Assembly: GCF_011045015.1 (NCBI RefSeq)
Contig: NZ_JAAKZY010000053.1
Span: 1 to 53,780 of the forward strand
DNA from: Streptomyces scabichelini
GTDB taxonomy: Bacteria; Actinomycetota; Actinomycetes; Streptomycetales; Streptomycetaceae
Reading direction: 5' to 3'
DNA: 53,780 bases
Under the pieces are notes generated by a model. That model searched no databases and was not told where the DNA came from. It saw only the letters and a program-made list of their open reading frames with translations. Within the stretch, counting starts at the first letter, position 1. The number at the start of each line of letters is the position of its first letter. Position numbers and translations under genes: made by a program. Positions 7,860 through 15,271 of this stretch are shown piece by piece.

Positions 7860-9641
7860 GTGGGGCGGACGGTCGACACGTACGGGGATCCGGGGACGCC
7901 CGACTGTCGAGGCGGCGGCTGGTATCTGTGGTGGCTGGTCAGGAGCCAGCCCGGCCGGTCCGCCGCCGGTGCGCTGCTGGCCAGCGTGTGGTTCGTACTG
8001 ATGGCGCTCGCGCCGTACCTGCTGTCCCGTGCCATCGACGACGGCCTGGAGCCGGGCGACCGGACGGCGCTGACCGGCTGGGCCGCCGCGCTGCTCGGCA
8101 TGGGGGCGTTCAACTCCTGGCTGAGCATCATGCGGCACCGCACGATGACCAGGCTCCGGATGGACGCCAACTTCCGCACGGTGAAGGTCGTGGTCGGGCA
8201 CGCGGTCCGGCTGGGCGCCGCGCTGTCGCGCCGGGCCGGGGCCGGGGAGGTCGTCACGATCGGTGTGGGCGACGTCCACACGATCAGCAACGCCCTGACC
8301 GTGGTCGGCCCCGGGGTCGGCGCGGTCGTGACGTACTTCGTCGTCGCGGGGCTGCTGCTGTCGGTCTCACCGCTGCTGGCCGGGGTCGTCCTGCTCGGCA
8401 TCCCCGTGATGGCCGTCGTGGCCGGTCCGCTCCTGGGACGGTTGCAGGGCGCGGAGACCGCGTACCGCGAACGGCAGAGCGTGCTGACGGCGCGGATCAG
8501 CGACCTCGCGGGCGGCCTGCGCGTCCTCAACGGCCTGGGCGGCAAAGGCCTGATGGCCGACGCCTTCCACCGGGACTCGCAGCGGCTGCGGGAACAGGGG
8601 TACCGGGTCGGGGCCGTGACGAGTTGGCTCCAGGCCCTCGGCGTCGGACTGCCGACGGTGTTCCTCGCCGTGGTGACCTGGCTGGCGGCCCGGCTGGCCG
8701 CCCAAGGGAAGCTCACCGTGGGCGAGTTGGTGTCGGTATACGGCTATGTCGCCGTCCTGGTACCGATGGTGGCGGTCTTCGTCGAGTGGGCCCATGGGAT
8801 CAGCCGCGGCCTGGTGGCGGCGCGACGCGTCGTGGACTTCCTGCGGCTGGAGCCGGTGCCGGACATCGGCACGCTCGACGCGCCCGCGGAGCCGTCGGTG
8901 CTGCACGACCCGGAGTCCGGTGTGCGGGTGGTGCCGGGCCGGCTGACCGCGCTGGCCGGTGCCCGTCCCGCCGAGTCCGCGGCCGTGATCGACCGCCTCG
9001 GCCGGTACGCCGAGTCGTCGGCCACCTGGGGCGGCGTACGCCTCGACGAGATCGAACTGGCGCAGATCCGCGAGCGGATCCTGGTCGCGGACAACGAGGC
9101 CGACCTGTTCGCGGGCACGCTGCGGGAGCTGGTGTCGGGCAGCCGGGACCACGACGAGCGGGACCGTGGTGAGGAGGACATCGCGCGTGCCGTGCACGCG
9201 GCTGTGGCCGACGACATCGTCCAAGGCCTTCCCGACGGACTCGACTCGGCCGTCGACGCGCAGGGCCGCAGCCTGTCCGGAGGCCAGCGGCAGCGCGTAC
9301 GGCTCGTACGGGCGCTGCTGGCCGACCCCGAGGTGCTGCTCGCCGTCGAACCCACCTCGGCGCTCGACGCCCACACCGAGGCAGCCGTCGCGGACCGCTT
9401 ACGGGCCGCGCGCTCGGGCCGTACGACCGTCGTCGCCAGCACCTCACCGCTCGTACTCGACCGGGCGGACACCGTGTACTACCTGGTCGACGGCAAGGTC
9501 GCGGCGAGCGGCAGCCATCACCGGCTCCTCGACGAGGAGCCCGGATACCGGGCGCTCGTGGCCCGGGACGCGGACGTGGACGTGGGCGTGGAGGAGCGGG
9601 ACACGGACGTGGACGTGGACGTGGAGAAGGTGGTCCGGTGA
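7860..9641 (+). CDS. ABC exporter half-transporter with non-functional ATPase motifs
   Basis: Half-transporter of 593 residues with six membrane helices (about 35-310) and a badly eroded nucleotide-binding domain. Where Walker A belongs (about 354-385) the sequence reads GRLTALAGARPAESAAV, with no GxxGxGK[ST]. Walker B is VLLAVEPTSALD, with the magnesium-binding Asp replaced by Val. The H-loop region reads VVASTSPLV, with no His. In contrast the signature SLSGGQRQR is perfect. The protein ends in an acidic Asp-Val repeat tail. GTG at 7860 is used, with GGGGAGGA (7841-7848) about 11 bases upstream. It overlaps the next gene by GTGA (9638-9641). It probably cannot bind ATP by its own Walker A but can complete its partner's site. 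Confidence 0.92.
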   Translation: MGRTVDTYGDPGTPDCRGGGWYLWWLVRSQPGRSAAGALLASVWFVLMALAPYLLSRAIDDGLEPGDRTALTGWAAALLGMGAFNSWLSIMRHRTMTRLRMDANFRTVKVVVGHAVRLGAALSRRAGAGEVVTIGVGDVHTISNALTVVGPGVGAVVTYFVVAGLLLSVSPLLAGVVLLGIPVMAVVAGPLLGRLQGAETAYRERQSVLTARISDLAGGLRVLNGLGGKGLMADAFHRDSQRLREQGYRVGAVTSWLQALGVGLPTVFLAVVTWLAARLAAQGKLTVGELVSVYGYVAVLVPMVAVFVEWAHGISRGLVAARRVVDFLRLEPVPDIGTLDAPAEPSVLHDPESGVRVVPGRLTALAGARPAESAAVIDRLGRYAESSATWGGVRLDEIELAQIRERILVADNEADLFAGTLRELVSGSRDHDERDRGEEDIARAVHAAVADDIVQGLPDGLDSAVDAQGRSLSGGQRQRVRLVRALLADPEVLLAVEPTSALDAHTEAAVADRLRAARSGRTTVVASTSPLVLDRADTVYYLVDGKVAASGSHHRLLDEEPGYRALVARDADVDVGVEERDTDVDVDVEKVVR

Positions 9642-11404
9642 CCGTCGGGTCCTCTGGTCAGCTGCCCGTCGCCGAGCCGGTCGATGTGCGGCGGGCGGTG
9701 GGACGGCTGATCCGGGCGGACGGACGGGCCTTCGCCACCGTGCTCGCCCTCAACTCGCTGGCCGCCGCCGTCGGACTCGTCGGCCCCTGGCTGCTCGGCC
9801 GCATCATCGACGAGGTCCGGGCCGGCGGTGGCGTGGACGTCGTGGACCGGCTGGCGTTCGTCATCCTGCTGTGCGCACTGGCGCAGCTGCTGCTGGCGCG
9901 GTGGGCCCGGTATGTGGGCCACCGGTTCGGGGAGCGGACGCTGGCGCGCGTGCGCGAGGACTTCGTCGAGCGGGCCCTGTCGCTGCCCGCCTCGGTCGTG
10001 GAGCGGGCCGGTACGGGTGATCTGACGGCCCGGGGCACCGCCGACGTCGCCGCGGTCGGCACCACCCTGCGCGATGCCGGTCCCGAGCTGCTGATCTCCT
10101 CGGTCCAGTGCCTGTTCATCATCGGCGCGGTCTTCGTACTCGATCCGCTGCTCGGCGCCTGCGCGGTGCTCGGTCAGGCAGGCATCTGGTTCGTCCTGCG
10201 CTGGTATCTGCGCCGGGCGCGCACCGCGTATCTCGCCGAGGGCGCCGCCACGTCGGAGATCGCCGAGATCGTCGCGGCCACCGCCGCCGGTGCCCGCACG
10301 GTCGAGGCCTTCGGCTTGCAGCGGCGGCGGATCACCGCGAGCCGAGAGGCGCTGGAGACGTCCCGTCGCACCCGGATGTACACGCTGTTCCTGCGCTCCG
10401 TGTTCTTCCTGGTCGTGGAGGTCTCGTACGTCGTCCCCGTGGTCGGTGTGCTGCTGGCGGGCAGCGTCCTGCATGAGCGGGGCCTGATGAGCCTGGGCGC
10501 GGTGGTCGCGGCGGCCCTGTATCTGCGTCAGCTCGAGTCGCCGCTCGACACGATCCTGATGCGGGTCGAGCAGTTGCAGAGCAGCGGCGCGTCGTTCGCC
10601 CGCGTGGAGGGGCTCGGGCGGGCGCCGCGGGCCGCGGGCCGCGCAGGGGGTTCTCCCACGCCGGCGCCGGTGGACGACCGGATCGACGTCGTCGGGGTGC
10701 GGTACGCGTACGACCGCGGGGGTGAGGTTCTGCGCGGCGTGGATCTGACGGTGCGGCCCGGGGAGCGGCTGGCTGTGGTCGGCCCGTCCGGCGCCGGCAA
10801 GACCACCCTGAGCAGGCTGCTCGCCGGCATCGATGCGCCGAGTTCCGGGACGGTGACGGTGGGGCGGGTGCCGATCGCCGCGCTCGGCCCCGAGCAGTTG
10901 CGGCGGCAGGTCGTTCTTGTCACCCAGGAGCACCACGTGTTCCTCGGCACGGTCCGTGACAACCTGTTGATCGCTGAACCGGGCGCCACGGACGCCGAGT
11001 TGTGGGCGGCGCTGTCGGCTGTCGGCGCCGACTGGGTGGCGGAGCTGCCGGGCGGTCTGGACACCGAGTTGGGCTCGCTGGGCGGCGGCGCCCATCGCGC
11101 CGACGGTTCACAGGCGCAGCAACTGGCGCTGGCCCGTGTGGTGCTGGCCGATCCGCATACGTTGATTCTCGACGAGGCCACGGCGCTGTTGGATCCGGCC
11201 ACCGCGCGGCACACCGAGCACGCCTTGGCGGCCGTGCTCTCCGGCCGCACGGTGATCGCTATCGCGCATCGCCTCCATACGGCGCATGACGCGGATCGGG
11301 TGGCCGTGATGGAGGCCGGCTGTCTGAGCGAGGTGGGCACGCACGAGAGTCTGGTGGCGGGGGGTGGGGCGTATGCCGCGCTGTGGCGGTCTTGGCACGG
11401 TTGA
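9638..11404 (+). CDS. ABC exporter half-transporter with degenerate signature motif
   Basis: Half-transporter of 588 residues: six membrane helices (about 30-300), then the nucleotide-binding domain. Walker A GPSGAGKTT (about 382-390), Q-loop VTQEHH, Walker B TLILDEATALLD and H-loop IAIAHRLHT are all intact. At the signature position the sequence is ADGSQAQQLALAR rather than LSGGQRQ. The motifs lost here are exactly those kept by the upstream partner, and the reverse. Only one composite ATP site (this Walker A/B/H plus the partner's LSGGQ) can be complete. Start is GTG at 9638, overlapping the partner's stop. It ends the run of four exporter genes and is followed by two inverted copies of the dispersed repeat. 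Confidence 0.92.
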   Translation: MTVGSSGQLPVAEPVDVRRAVGRLIRADGRAFATVLALNSLAAAVGLVGPWLLGRIIDEVRAGGGVDVVDRLAFVILLCALAQLLLARWARYVGHRFGERTLARVREDFVERALSLPASVVERAGTGDLTARGTADVAAVGTTLRDAGPELLISSVQCLFIIGAVFVLDPLLGACAVLGQAGIWFVLRWYLRRARTAYLAEGAATSEIAEIVAATAAGARTVEAFGLQRRRITASREALETSRRTRMYTLFLRSVFFLVVEVSYVVPVVGVLLAGSVLHERGLMSLGAVVAAALYLRQLESPLDTILMRVEQLQSSGASFARVEGLGRAPRAAGRAGGSPTPAPVDDRIDVVGVRYAYDRGGEVLRGVDLTVRPGERLAVVGPSGAGKTTLSRLLAGIDAPSSGTVTVGRVPIAALGPEQLRRQVVLVTQEHHVFLGTVRDNLLIAEPGATDAELWAALSAVGADWVAELPGGLDTELGSLGGGAHRADGSQAQQLALARVVLADPHTLILDEATALLDPATARHTEHALAAVLSGRTVIAIAHRLHTAHDADRVAVMEAGCLSEVGTHESLVAGGGAYAALWRSWHG

Positions 11405-11410
11405 GCGGTT

Positions 11411-11469
11411 TGGGTTCGTTGTCTTGTGCGGGTGTGTGGGTGGCTGGTCGCGCAGTTCCCCGCGCCCCT
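11411..11469 (-). repeat. Dispersed intergenic repeat, copy B
   Basis: Minus-oriented copy: TGGGTTCGTTGTC, then GGCTGGTCGCGCAGTTCCCC and GCGCCCCT (ending 11469). The palindromic half that would normally complete AAAGGGGCGC is missing here, so the copy is truncated on that side. Confidence 0.8.
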
Positions 11470-11659
11470 GGGTTCGTTGGGGGTCGGGGCCGTGGGCCGG
11501 TGCGTCAGCCCGTCGCAGGGTGGGCATACGGCCCGGTGTCGGTACACGGCCCTGGTGACCTGAGACCGAACCTACGCGACGGGCATACGACGCACCGACC
11601 CACGCCCCCTCCCGCCGGTGGGCAAGTGGTGGGCACGTCGTGGCTGAGGGCTCCGGGAG

Positions 11660-11726
11660 CGCCCCTTTAGGGGCGCGGGGAACTGCGCGACCAGCCACGA
11701 CGGCGCTGCAGCCGACAACGAACCCA
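11660..11726 (+). repeat. Dispersed intergenic repeat, copy C
   Basis: Plus-oriented full copy: palindrome GCGCCCCTTTAGGGGCGC, then GGGGAACTGCGCGACCAGCC, a short variable part, and GACAACGAACCCA at 11714-11726. It sits just downstream of the panB stop on the antisense side. Confidence 0.85.
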
Positions 11727-11740
11727 ACCGCCGGAGGCAA

Positions 11741-12619
11741 TCAGTGGACGGAGTGTTCGTTCTCGGGGAACGTTCCGCCGACGACGTCCTCGGCGAAAGC
11801 CTTCGCGGCGTCGCCCATGACCGACCGGAGGTCGGCGTACTGCTTGACGAAGCGGGGCATCTTGCCGGCCGTGAGGCCGAGCATGTCCGTCCAGACGAGG
11901 ACCTGCGCGTCGGTGTCGGGACCCGCGCCGATACCGATCGTCGGAATGTGCAGGACGCGCGTGACCTCCGCGGCCAGCTCGGCCGGAACGAGTTCGAGGA
12001 CGACCGCGAACGCGCCGGCGTCCTGGACGGCCTTGGCGTCGCGGAGGAGCTGCTGGGCGGCCTCCTCGCCACGGCCCTGGACGCGGTAGCCCATGGTGTT
12101 CACGGACTGGGGGGTCAGGCCGACGTGCGCCATGACCGGGATGCCGGACTCGACCAGCAACTCGATCTGGGAGTGCGAGCGTTCACCGCCCTCCAGCTTG
12201 ACGGCGCCCACACCCGCCTCCTTCACCAGGCGCGTCGCCGAGCGCAGGGCCTGGACCGGGCCTTCCTGGTACGAGCCGAAGGGCAGGTCGCCGACGATCA
12301 GGGCCCGCGAAGTGCCCCGTACGACCGCGGCCGACAGCATGGTCATCTCGTCGAGTGTGACGGGTACCGTCGTCTCGTACCCGAGGTGGCAGTTGCCCGC
12401 CGAGTCGCCGACGAGCATGACCGGGATGCCGGCCTCGTCGAAGACGGACGCGGTCATCGCGTCGTACGCGGTGAGCATGGGCCACTTCTCGCCGCGCTCC
12501 TTGGCGGCGCTGATGTCGCGGACAGTGATGCGGCGAGTGCCCTTCCCGCCGTACAGCGCCTTGCTGCTGTCGGGGGATCGTCCCGCGGACTGATTCAGTG
12601 CAGGCGAGAGCTGCGTCAT
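11741..12619 (-). CDS. panB: 3-methyl-2-oxobutanoate hydroxymethyltransferase
   Basis: PanB (292 residues) transfers a hydroxymethyl group from 5,10-methylene-tetrahydrofolate to alpha-ketoisovalerate to give ketopantoate, the first committed step of pantothenate and coenzyme A synthesis in the cytoplasm. Family motifs are clear: PMLTAYDAMTA, MLVGDSAGN with the metal-binding Asp, GDLPFGSY, KLEGG, PVMAHVGLTPQSV with the catalytic region, and IGIGAGPDTDAQVLVWTDMLG. The ATG at 12619 (MTQLSPAL) is preferred because AAGGAG lies 8 bases upstream; a further in-frame ATG at 12640 lacks this. The gene stands alone; panC and panD are not nearby. Its leader contains a 7-bp inverted repeat. Confidence 0.96.
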   Translation of the reverse strand: MTQLSPALNQSAGRSPDSSKALYGGKGTRRITVRDISAAKERGEKWPMLTAYDAMTASVFDEAGIPVMLVGDSAGNCHLGYETTVPVTLDEMTMLSAAVVRGTSRALIVGDLPFGSYQEGPVQALRSATRLVKEAGVGAVKLEGGERSHSQIELLVESGIPVMAHVGLTPQSVNTMGYRVQGRGEEAAQQLLRDAKAVQDAGAFAVVLELVPAELAAEVTRVLHIPTIGIGAGPDTDAQVLVWTDMLGLTAGKMPRFVKQYADLRSVMGDAAKAFAEDVVGGTFPENEHSVH

Positions 12620-12679
12620 CGCAACGGCTCCTTCTGTCATCTCGAGGCGCCCTGACGGCGTCCCCGGATCCCCTCCATG

Positions 12680-12696
12680 GTGGCACCTCGTGCCAC
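12680..12696. promoter_or_regulatory. Inverted repeat in the panB upstream region
   Basis: GTGGCAC and GTGCCAC are separated by CTC, a perfect 7-3-7 palindrome about 60 bp upstream of the panB start. It could be an operator or a small hairpin in the leader. The binding protein is unknown. Confidence 0.35.
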
Positions 12697-12776
12697 AGAA
12701 CGGCTAGGGGGCTCCCGCCGCGGCCCGTTGTGACGGCTGCGACTTGCGCTGCGTAAGCTCTCGGTAAAAGATTTTA

Positions 12777-12797
12777 GATACGAGACCGTCTCGTATC
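12777..12797. promoter_or_regulatory. TetR-type operator of the DHA2 pump
   Basis: Perfect inverted repeat: GATACGAGAC and its complement GTCTCGTATC around one central C, ending 23 bp before the pump's ATG. Size and symmetry fit a TetR dimer, and the TetR gene lies directly downstream of the pump. A TTGCGC (12744-12749) upstream could be a -35 element, which would place the operator over the start of transcription. Confidence 0.75.
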
Positions 12798-12819
12798 GTT
12801 ATTCGCTAGCCTCGACAGC

Positions 12820-14412
12820 ATGACTACTCCCGCCGTTCCTGACTCCCGTGTACCGGAAGCCGTGCATCGGCGTCGTTGGGCGATCCTCGGCGTACTGATG
12901 CTGAGCCTGCTGATCGTCGTGCTCGACAACTCGATCCTGAACGTCGCGATCAAGACGATCTCCACGCCCGCCCCGACCGGCCTGGGCGCCACGCAGAGCG
13001 AGCTCGAGTGGGCCATCAACGCGTACACGCTCGTCTTCGCGGGGCTGCTGTTCACGGCCGGGCTCCTCGGAGACCGGCTCGGGCGCAAGAAGGTGCTGCT
13101 CGGCGGGCTCGCCGTCTTCGGAAGTGCCTCGGCGCTCGCCGCCTTCTCGGGATCGCCGGAGCAGCTCATCGGCTTCCGCGCCCTGATGGGGCTCGGCGCC
13201 GCCTTCGTGATGCCCGCCACCCTCGCCGTCCTCATGAACGTCTTCGAGCGGGACGAGCAGCCGAAGGCCATAGGTATCTGGGCGGGCGGTGTCGGGCTCG
13301 CCATCGCCATCGGGCCCATCACGGGAGGGGCGCTTCTCGATCACTTCTGGTGGGGATCCGTCTTTCTCGTCAACGTGCCCATCGTGATCATCGCGGTCGC
13401 GTTGATGGTGGTGCTCGTTCCCGACTCCCGCGACCCGAAGCCGGGGCGGATCGATCCGGTGGGTGTGCTGCTGTCCGTCGTCGGGCTCGTCCTGCTGGTG
13501 TACGGCATCATCAAGGGCGGCCAGCTAGCCGACTTCGCCGATGCCGCGGTGCTGGCGACCATGGGCGCAGGACTCGCCGTACTCGTCGGCTTCGTCTGGT
13601 ACGAGAAGCGCAGCGACCATCCGTCCATCGACGTCAGGTACTTCAAGAACCGGGTCTTCTCGGCGGCGATCTCCGCCATCGCGCTGGTCTTCTTCGCGCT
13701 GATGGGTGTGACCTTCTTCGCCGTCTTCTACACGCAGACGGTGCGCGGTTTCTCGCCTCTGCAGACGGGGCTGCTGATGCTGCCGCTGGCCGCGGCGCAG
13801 CTCGTGTTCGCGCCGCGGGCCCGGCTGGTCGTCGACCGCTTCGGCAACAGGGCCACGACCGCCGGCGGCATGCTGCTCCTCACTGCGACGCTGGCCGCGT
13901 TCACCCTCTTGGAGGCGGACACGCCGATCTGGATCCTGGAGGTCATCTTCTTCCTGATGGGCACCGGGATGGCGCACGTCATGACGCCCACCAGTGTCGT
14001 GATCATGCAGGCGCTGCCGCGGGAGAAGGCCGGTTCCGCCTCCGCGCTCAGCAACACCTTCCGCCAGGTCGGCGGCGCCCTGGGCATCGCCGTACTCGGT
14101 TCGGTCCTCTCCGCGGCGTACCGCTCGGGCATCGAGGACAAGCTCACCCTGCTGCCCGCAGGCCTTCGGCACCACGCGGGCGAGTCCATCGAGGCCACGC
14201 TCGGTGCCGCAGCGAAACTCGGCCCCGAGGGCAAGGCCCTGGTCGGCCCGGCGAACGATGCCTTCCTGCACGCCATGCATGTCACCGCCCTGTGCGGAGC
14301 CGGTGTCGCCCTCGTCGGCACCCTGGTCGTGGCGCTGTTCCTGCCGGGCCGGAACCCGGCCCCGCCCCAGCCTAAGGACGAGGGAACCGAGCTGGTGGGC
14401 GCCGAACACTGA
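12820..14412 (+). CDS. DHA2-family MFS drug efflux pump
   Basis: Integral membrane proton-drug antiporter of 530 residues with about 14 hydrophobic segments, as in the EmrB/QacA class. Motif A is GLLGDRLGRKKVLLGG, and the first helix carries VVLDNSILNVAI, matching the DHA2 D1 motif (LDxTIVNVAxP type). The antiporter motif C region (GVGLAIAIGPITGGAL) follows helix 5. The start ATG is 23 bp after a perfect TetR-type palindrome, and the downstream gene encodes a TetR protein, so it is probably repressed until a substrate binds the regulator. Substrate not readable from sequence. Confidence 0.95.
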   Translation: MTTPAVPDSRVPEAVHRRRWAILGVLMLSLLIVVLDNSILNVAIKTISTPAPTGLGATQSELEWAINAYTLVFAGLLFTAGLLGDRLGRKKVLLGGLAVFGSASALAAFSGSPEQLIGFRALMGLGAAFVMPATLAVLMNVFERDEQPKAIGIWAGGVGLAIAIGPITGGALLDHFWWGSVFLVNVPIVIIAVALMVVLVPDSRDPKPGRIDPVGVLLSVVGLVLLVYGIIKGGQLADFADAAVLATMGAGLAVLVGFVWYEKRSDHPSIDVRYFKNRVFSAAISAIALVFFALMGVTFFAVFYTQTVRGFSPLQTGLLMLPLAAAQLVFAPRARLVVDRFGNRATTAGGMLLLTATLAAFTLLEADTPIWILEVIFFLMGTGMAHVMTPTSVVIMQALPREKAGSASALSNTFRQVGGALGIAVLGSVLSAAYRSGIEDKLTLLPAGLRHHAGESIEATLGAAAKLGPEGKALVGPANDAFLHAMHVTALCGAGVALVGTLVVALFLPGRNPAPPQPKDEGTELVGAEH

Positions 14413-14454
14413 GAGAATCGATCCCGTATCGGGCGGCGGACGAACGGAGTTGGC

Positions 14455-15075
14455 GTGGACCTCGCGGCGCAGGAATCCGGACGTGACGGGCCGGTGAGAG
14501 GGCGTCCGCGCAGTGAGAGCGTGGAGCGTTCGATCATCGACGGCGTCATGAAGCTCCTGGAGGACGGCGTCCCGCTCGCGGAGATCTCCATCGAGCGGGT
14601 CGCCCGCACCGCCGGTGTGGGCAAGGCCACCATCTACCGCCGCTGGAGCGGCCGCGAGGAGCTCTTCTGCGACGTCATGCGTGTCGCCGAGCAGTCCGAG
14701 ACGGAGCTGCCCGGCACCTCGGTGCGCGACGACCTGATCGCCCTCCTCGAGTCGCTGCGCAGGCGCGGCCTGGCCAACCGCACCTCGGCGCTCGTGCACA
14801 ACGTCTTCGCCCAGATGAAGAGCAGCCCCAAGCTGTGGAAGGCGTATCACGCGAACGTCGTCGAGCCGCGGCGCCGGCTCACCTTCGAGGTGCTGCGCCG
14901 CGGGCAGGAGAGCGGCGAGATCCGTTCCGACGTCGATCTGGAGCTGATCGGCGATCTGGTCGCCGGTCCCATGCTCCTGCGCACCGTCATGCGCCCCGAA
15001 GCCGAACTCCCCGACGACCTCGCCGCGATGATCGTCGACACCGTTCTGGAGGGACTGCGCCCCGCCAAGGAGTGA
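14455..15075 (+). CDS. TetR-family repressor
   Basis: Regulator of 206 residues. The N-terminal helix-turn-helix reads IERVARTAGVGKATIYRRWSGREEL (split around residues 42-66), and the C-terminal part resembles the TetR_C ligand domain that begins after about residue 80. Start is GTG at 14455 with ACGGAG (14443-14448) 6 bases upstream. It lies 42 bp downstream of the DHA2 pump on the same strand, so the two are likely cotranscribed and autoregulated from the palindrome at 12777-12797. An inducing drug is expected but unknown. Confidence 0.94.
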   Translation: MDLAAQESGRDGPVRGRPRSESVERSIIDGVMKLLEDGVPLAEISIERVARTAGVGKATIYRRWSGREELFCDVMRVAEQSETELPGTSVRDDLIALLESLRRRGLANRTSALVHNVFAQMKSSPKLWKAYHANVVEPRRRLTFEVLRRGQESGEIRSDVDLELIGDLVAGPMLLRTVMRPEAELPDDLAAMIVDTVLEGLRPAKE

Positions 15076-15271
15076 AACCCGGCCGGCCCCTGAGTGAATG
15101 TGCGTGTTTCGTCACAGACGGCTTCCGCCGGGCCGGGGTTCGGAACTCCGTATGCAGGCCAGTACGTCAACGTCCCAGTACGGCCGTCGTGGGACGGCGG
15201 GAATGGACGCGATCATCCCCTAGGGTTTTAGGCGCGGGGATGGTGTGAACGGCATGTAGTGAGGCGACGGT

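Larger units (their letters stand above)
11405..11740. other. Convergent intergenic region bounded by inverted repeats
   Basis: A 336-bp stretch between the convergent exporter gene and panB. It holds two copies of the dispersed repeat in opposite orientation. The outer ends TGGGTTCGTTGTC (11411-11423) and GACAACGAACCCA (11714-11726) form a perfect 13-bp inverted repeat, so the whole block could snap back on itself. It may act as a bidirectional terminator. No gene is seen. Confidence 0.65.

Noticed and set aside
11405..11740. Insertion sequence between the exporter genes and panB
   Set aside because: Inverted ends exist, but there is no transposase frame and no visible target duplication; described as repeat copies only.
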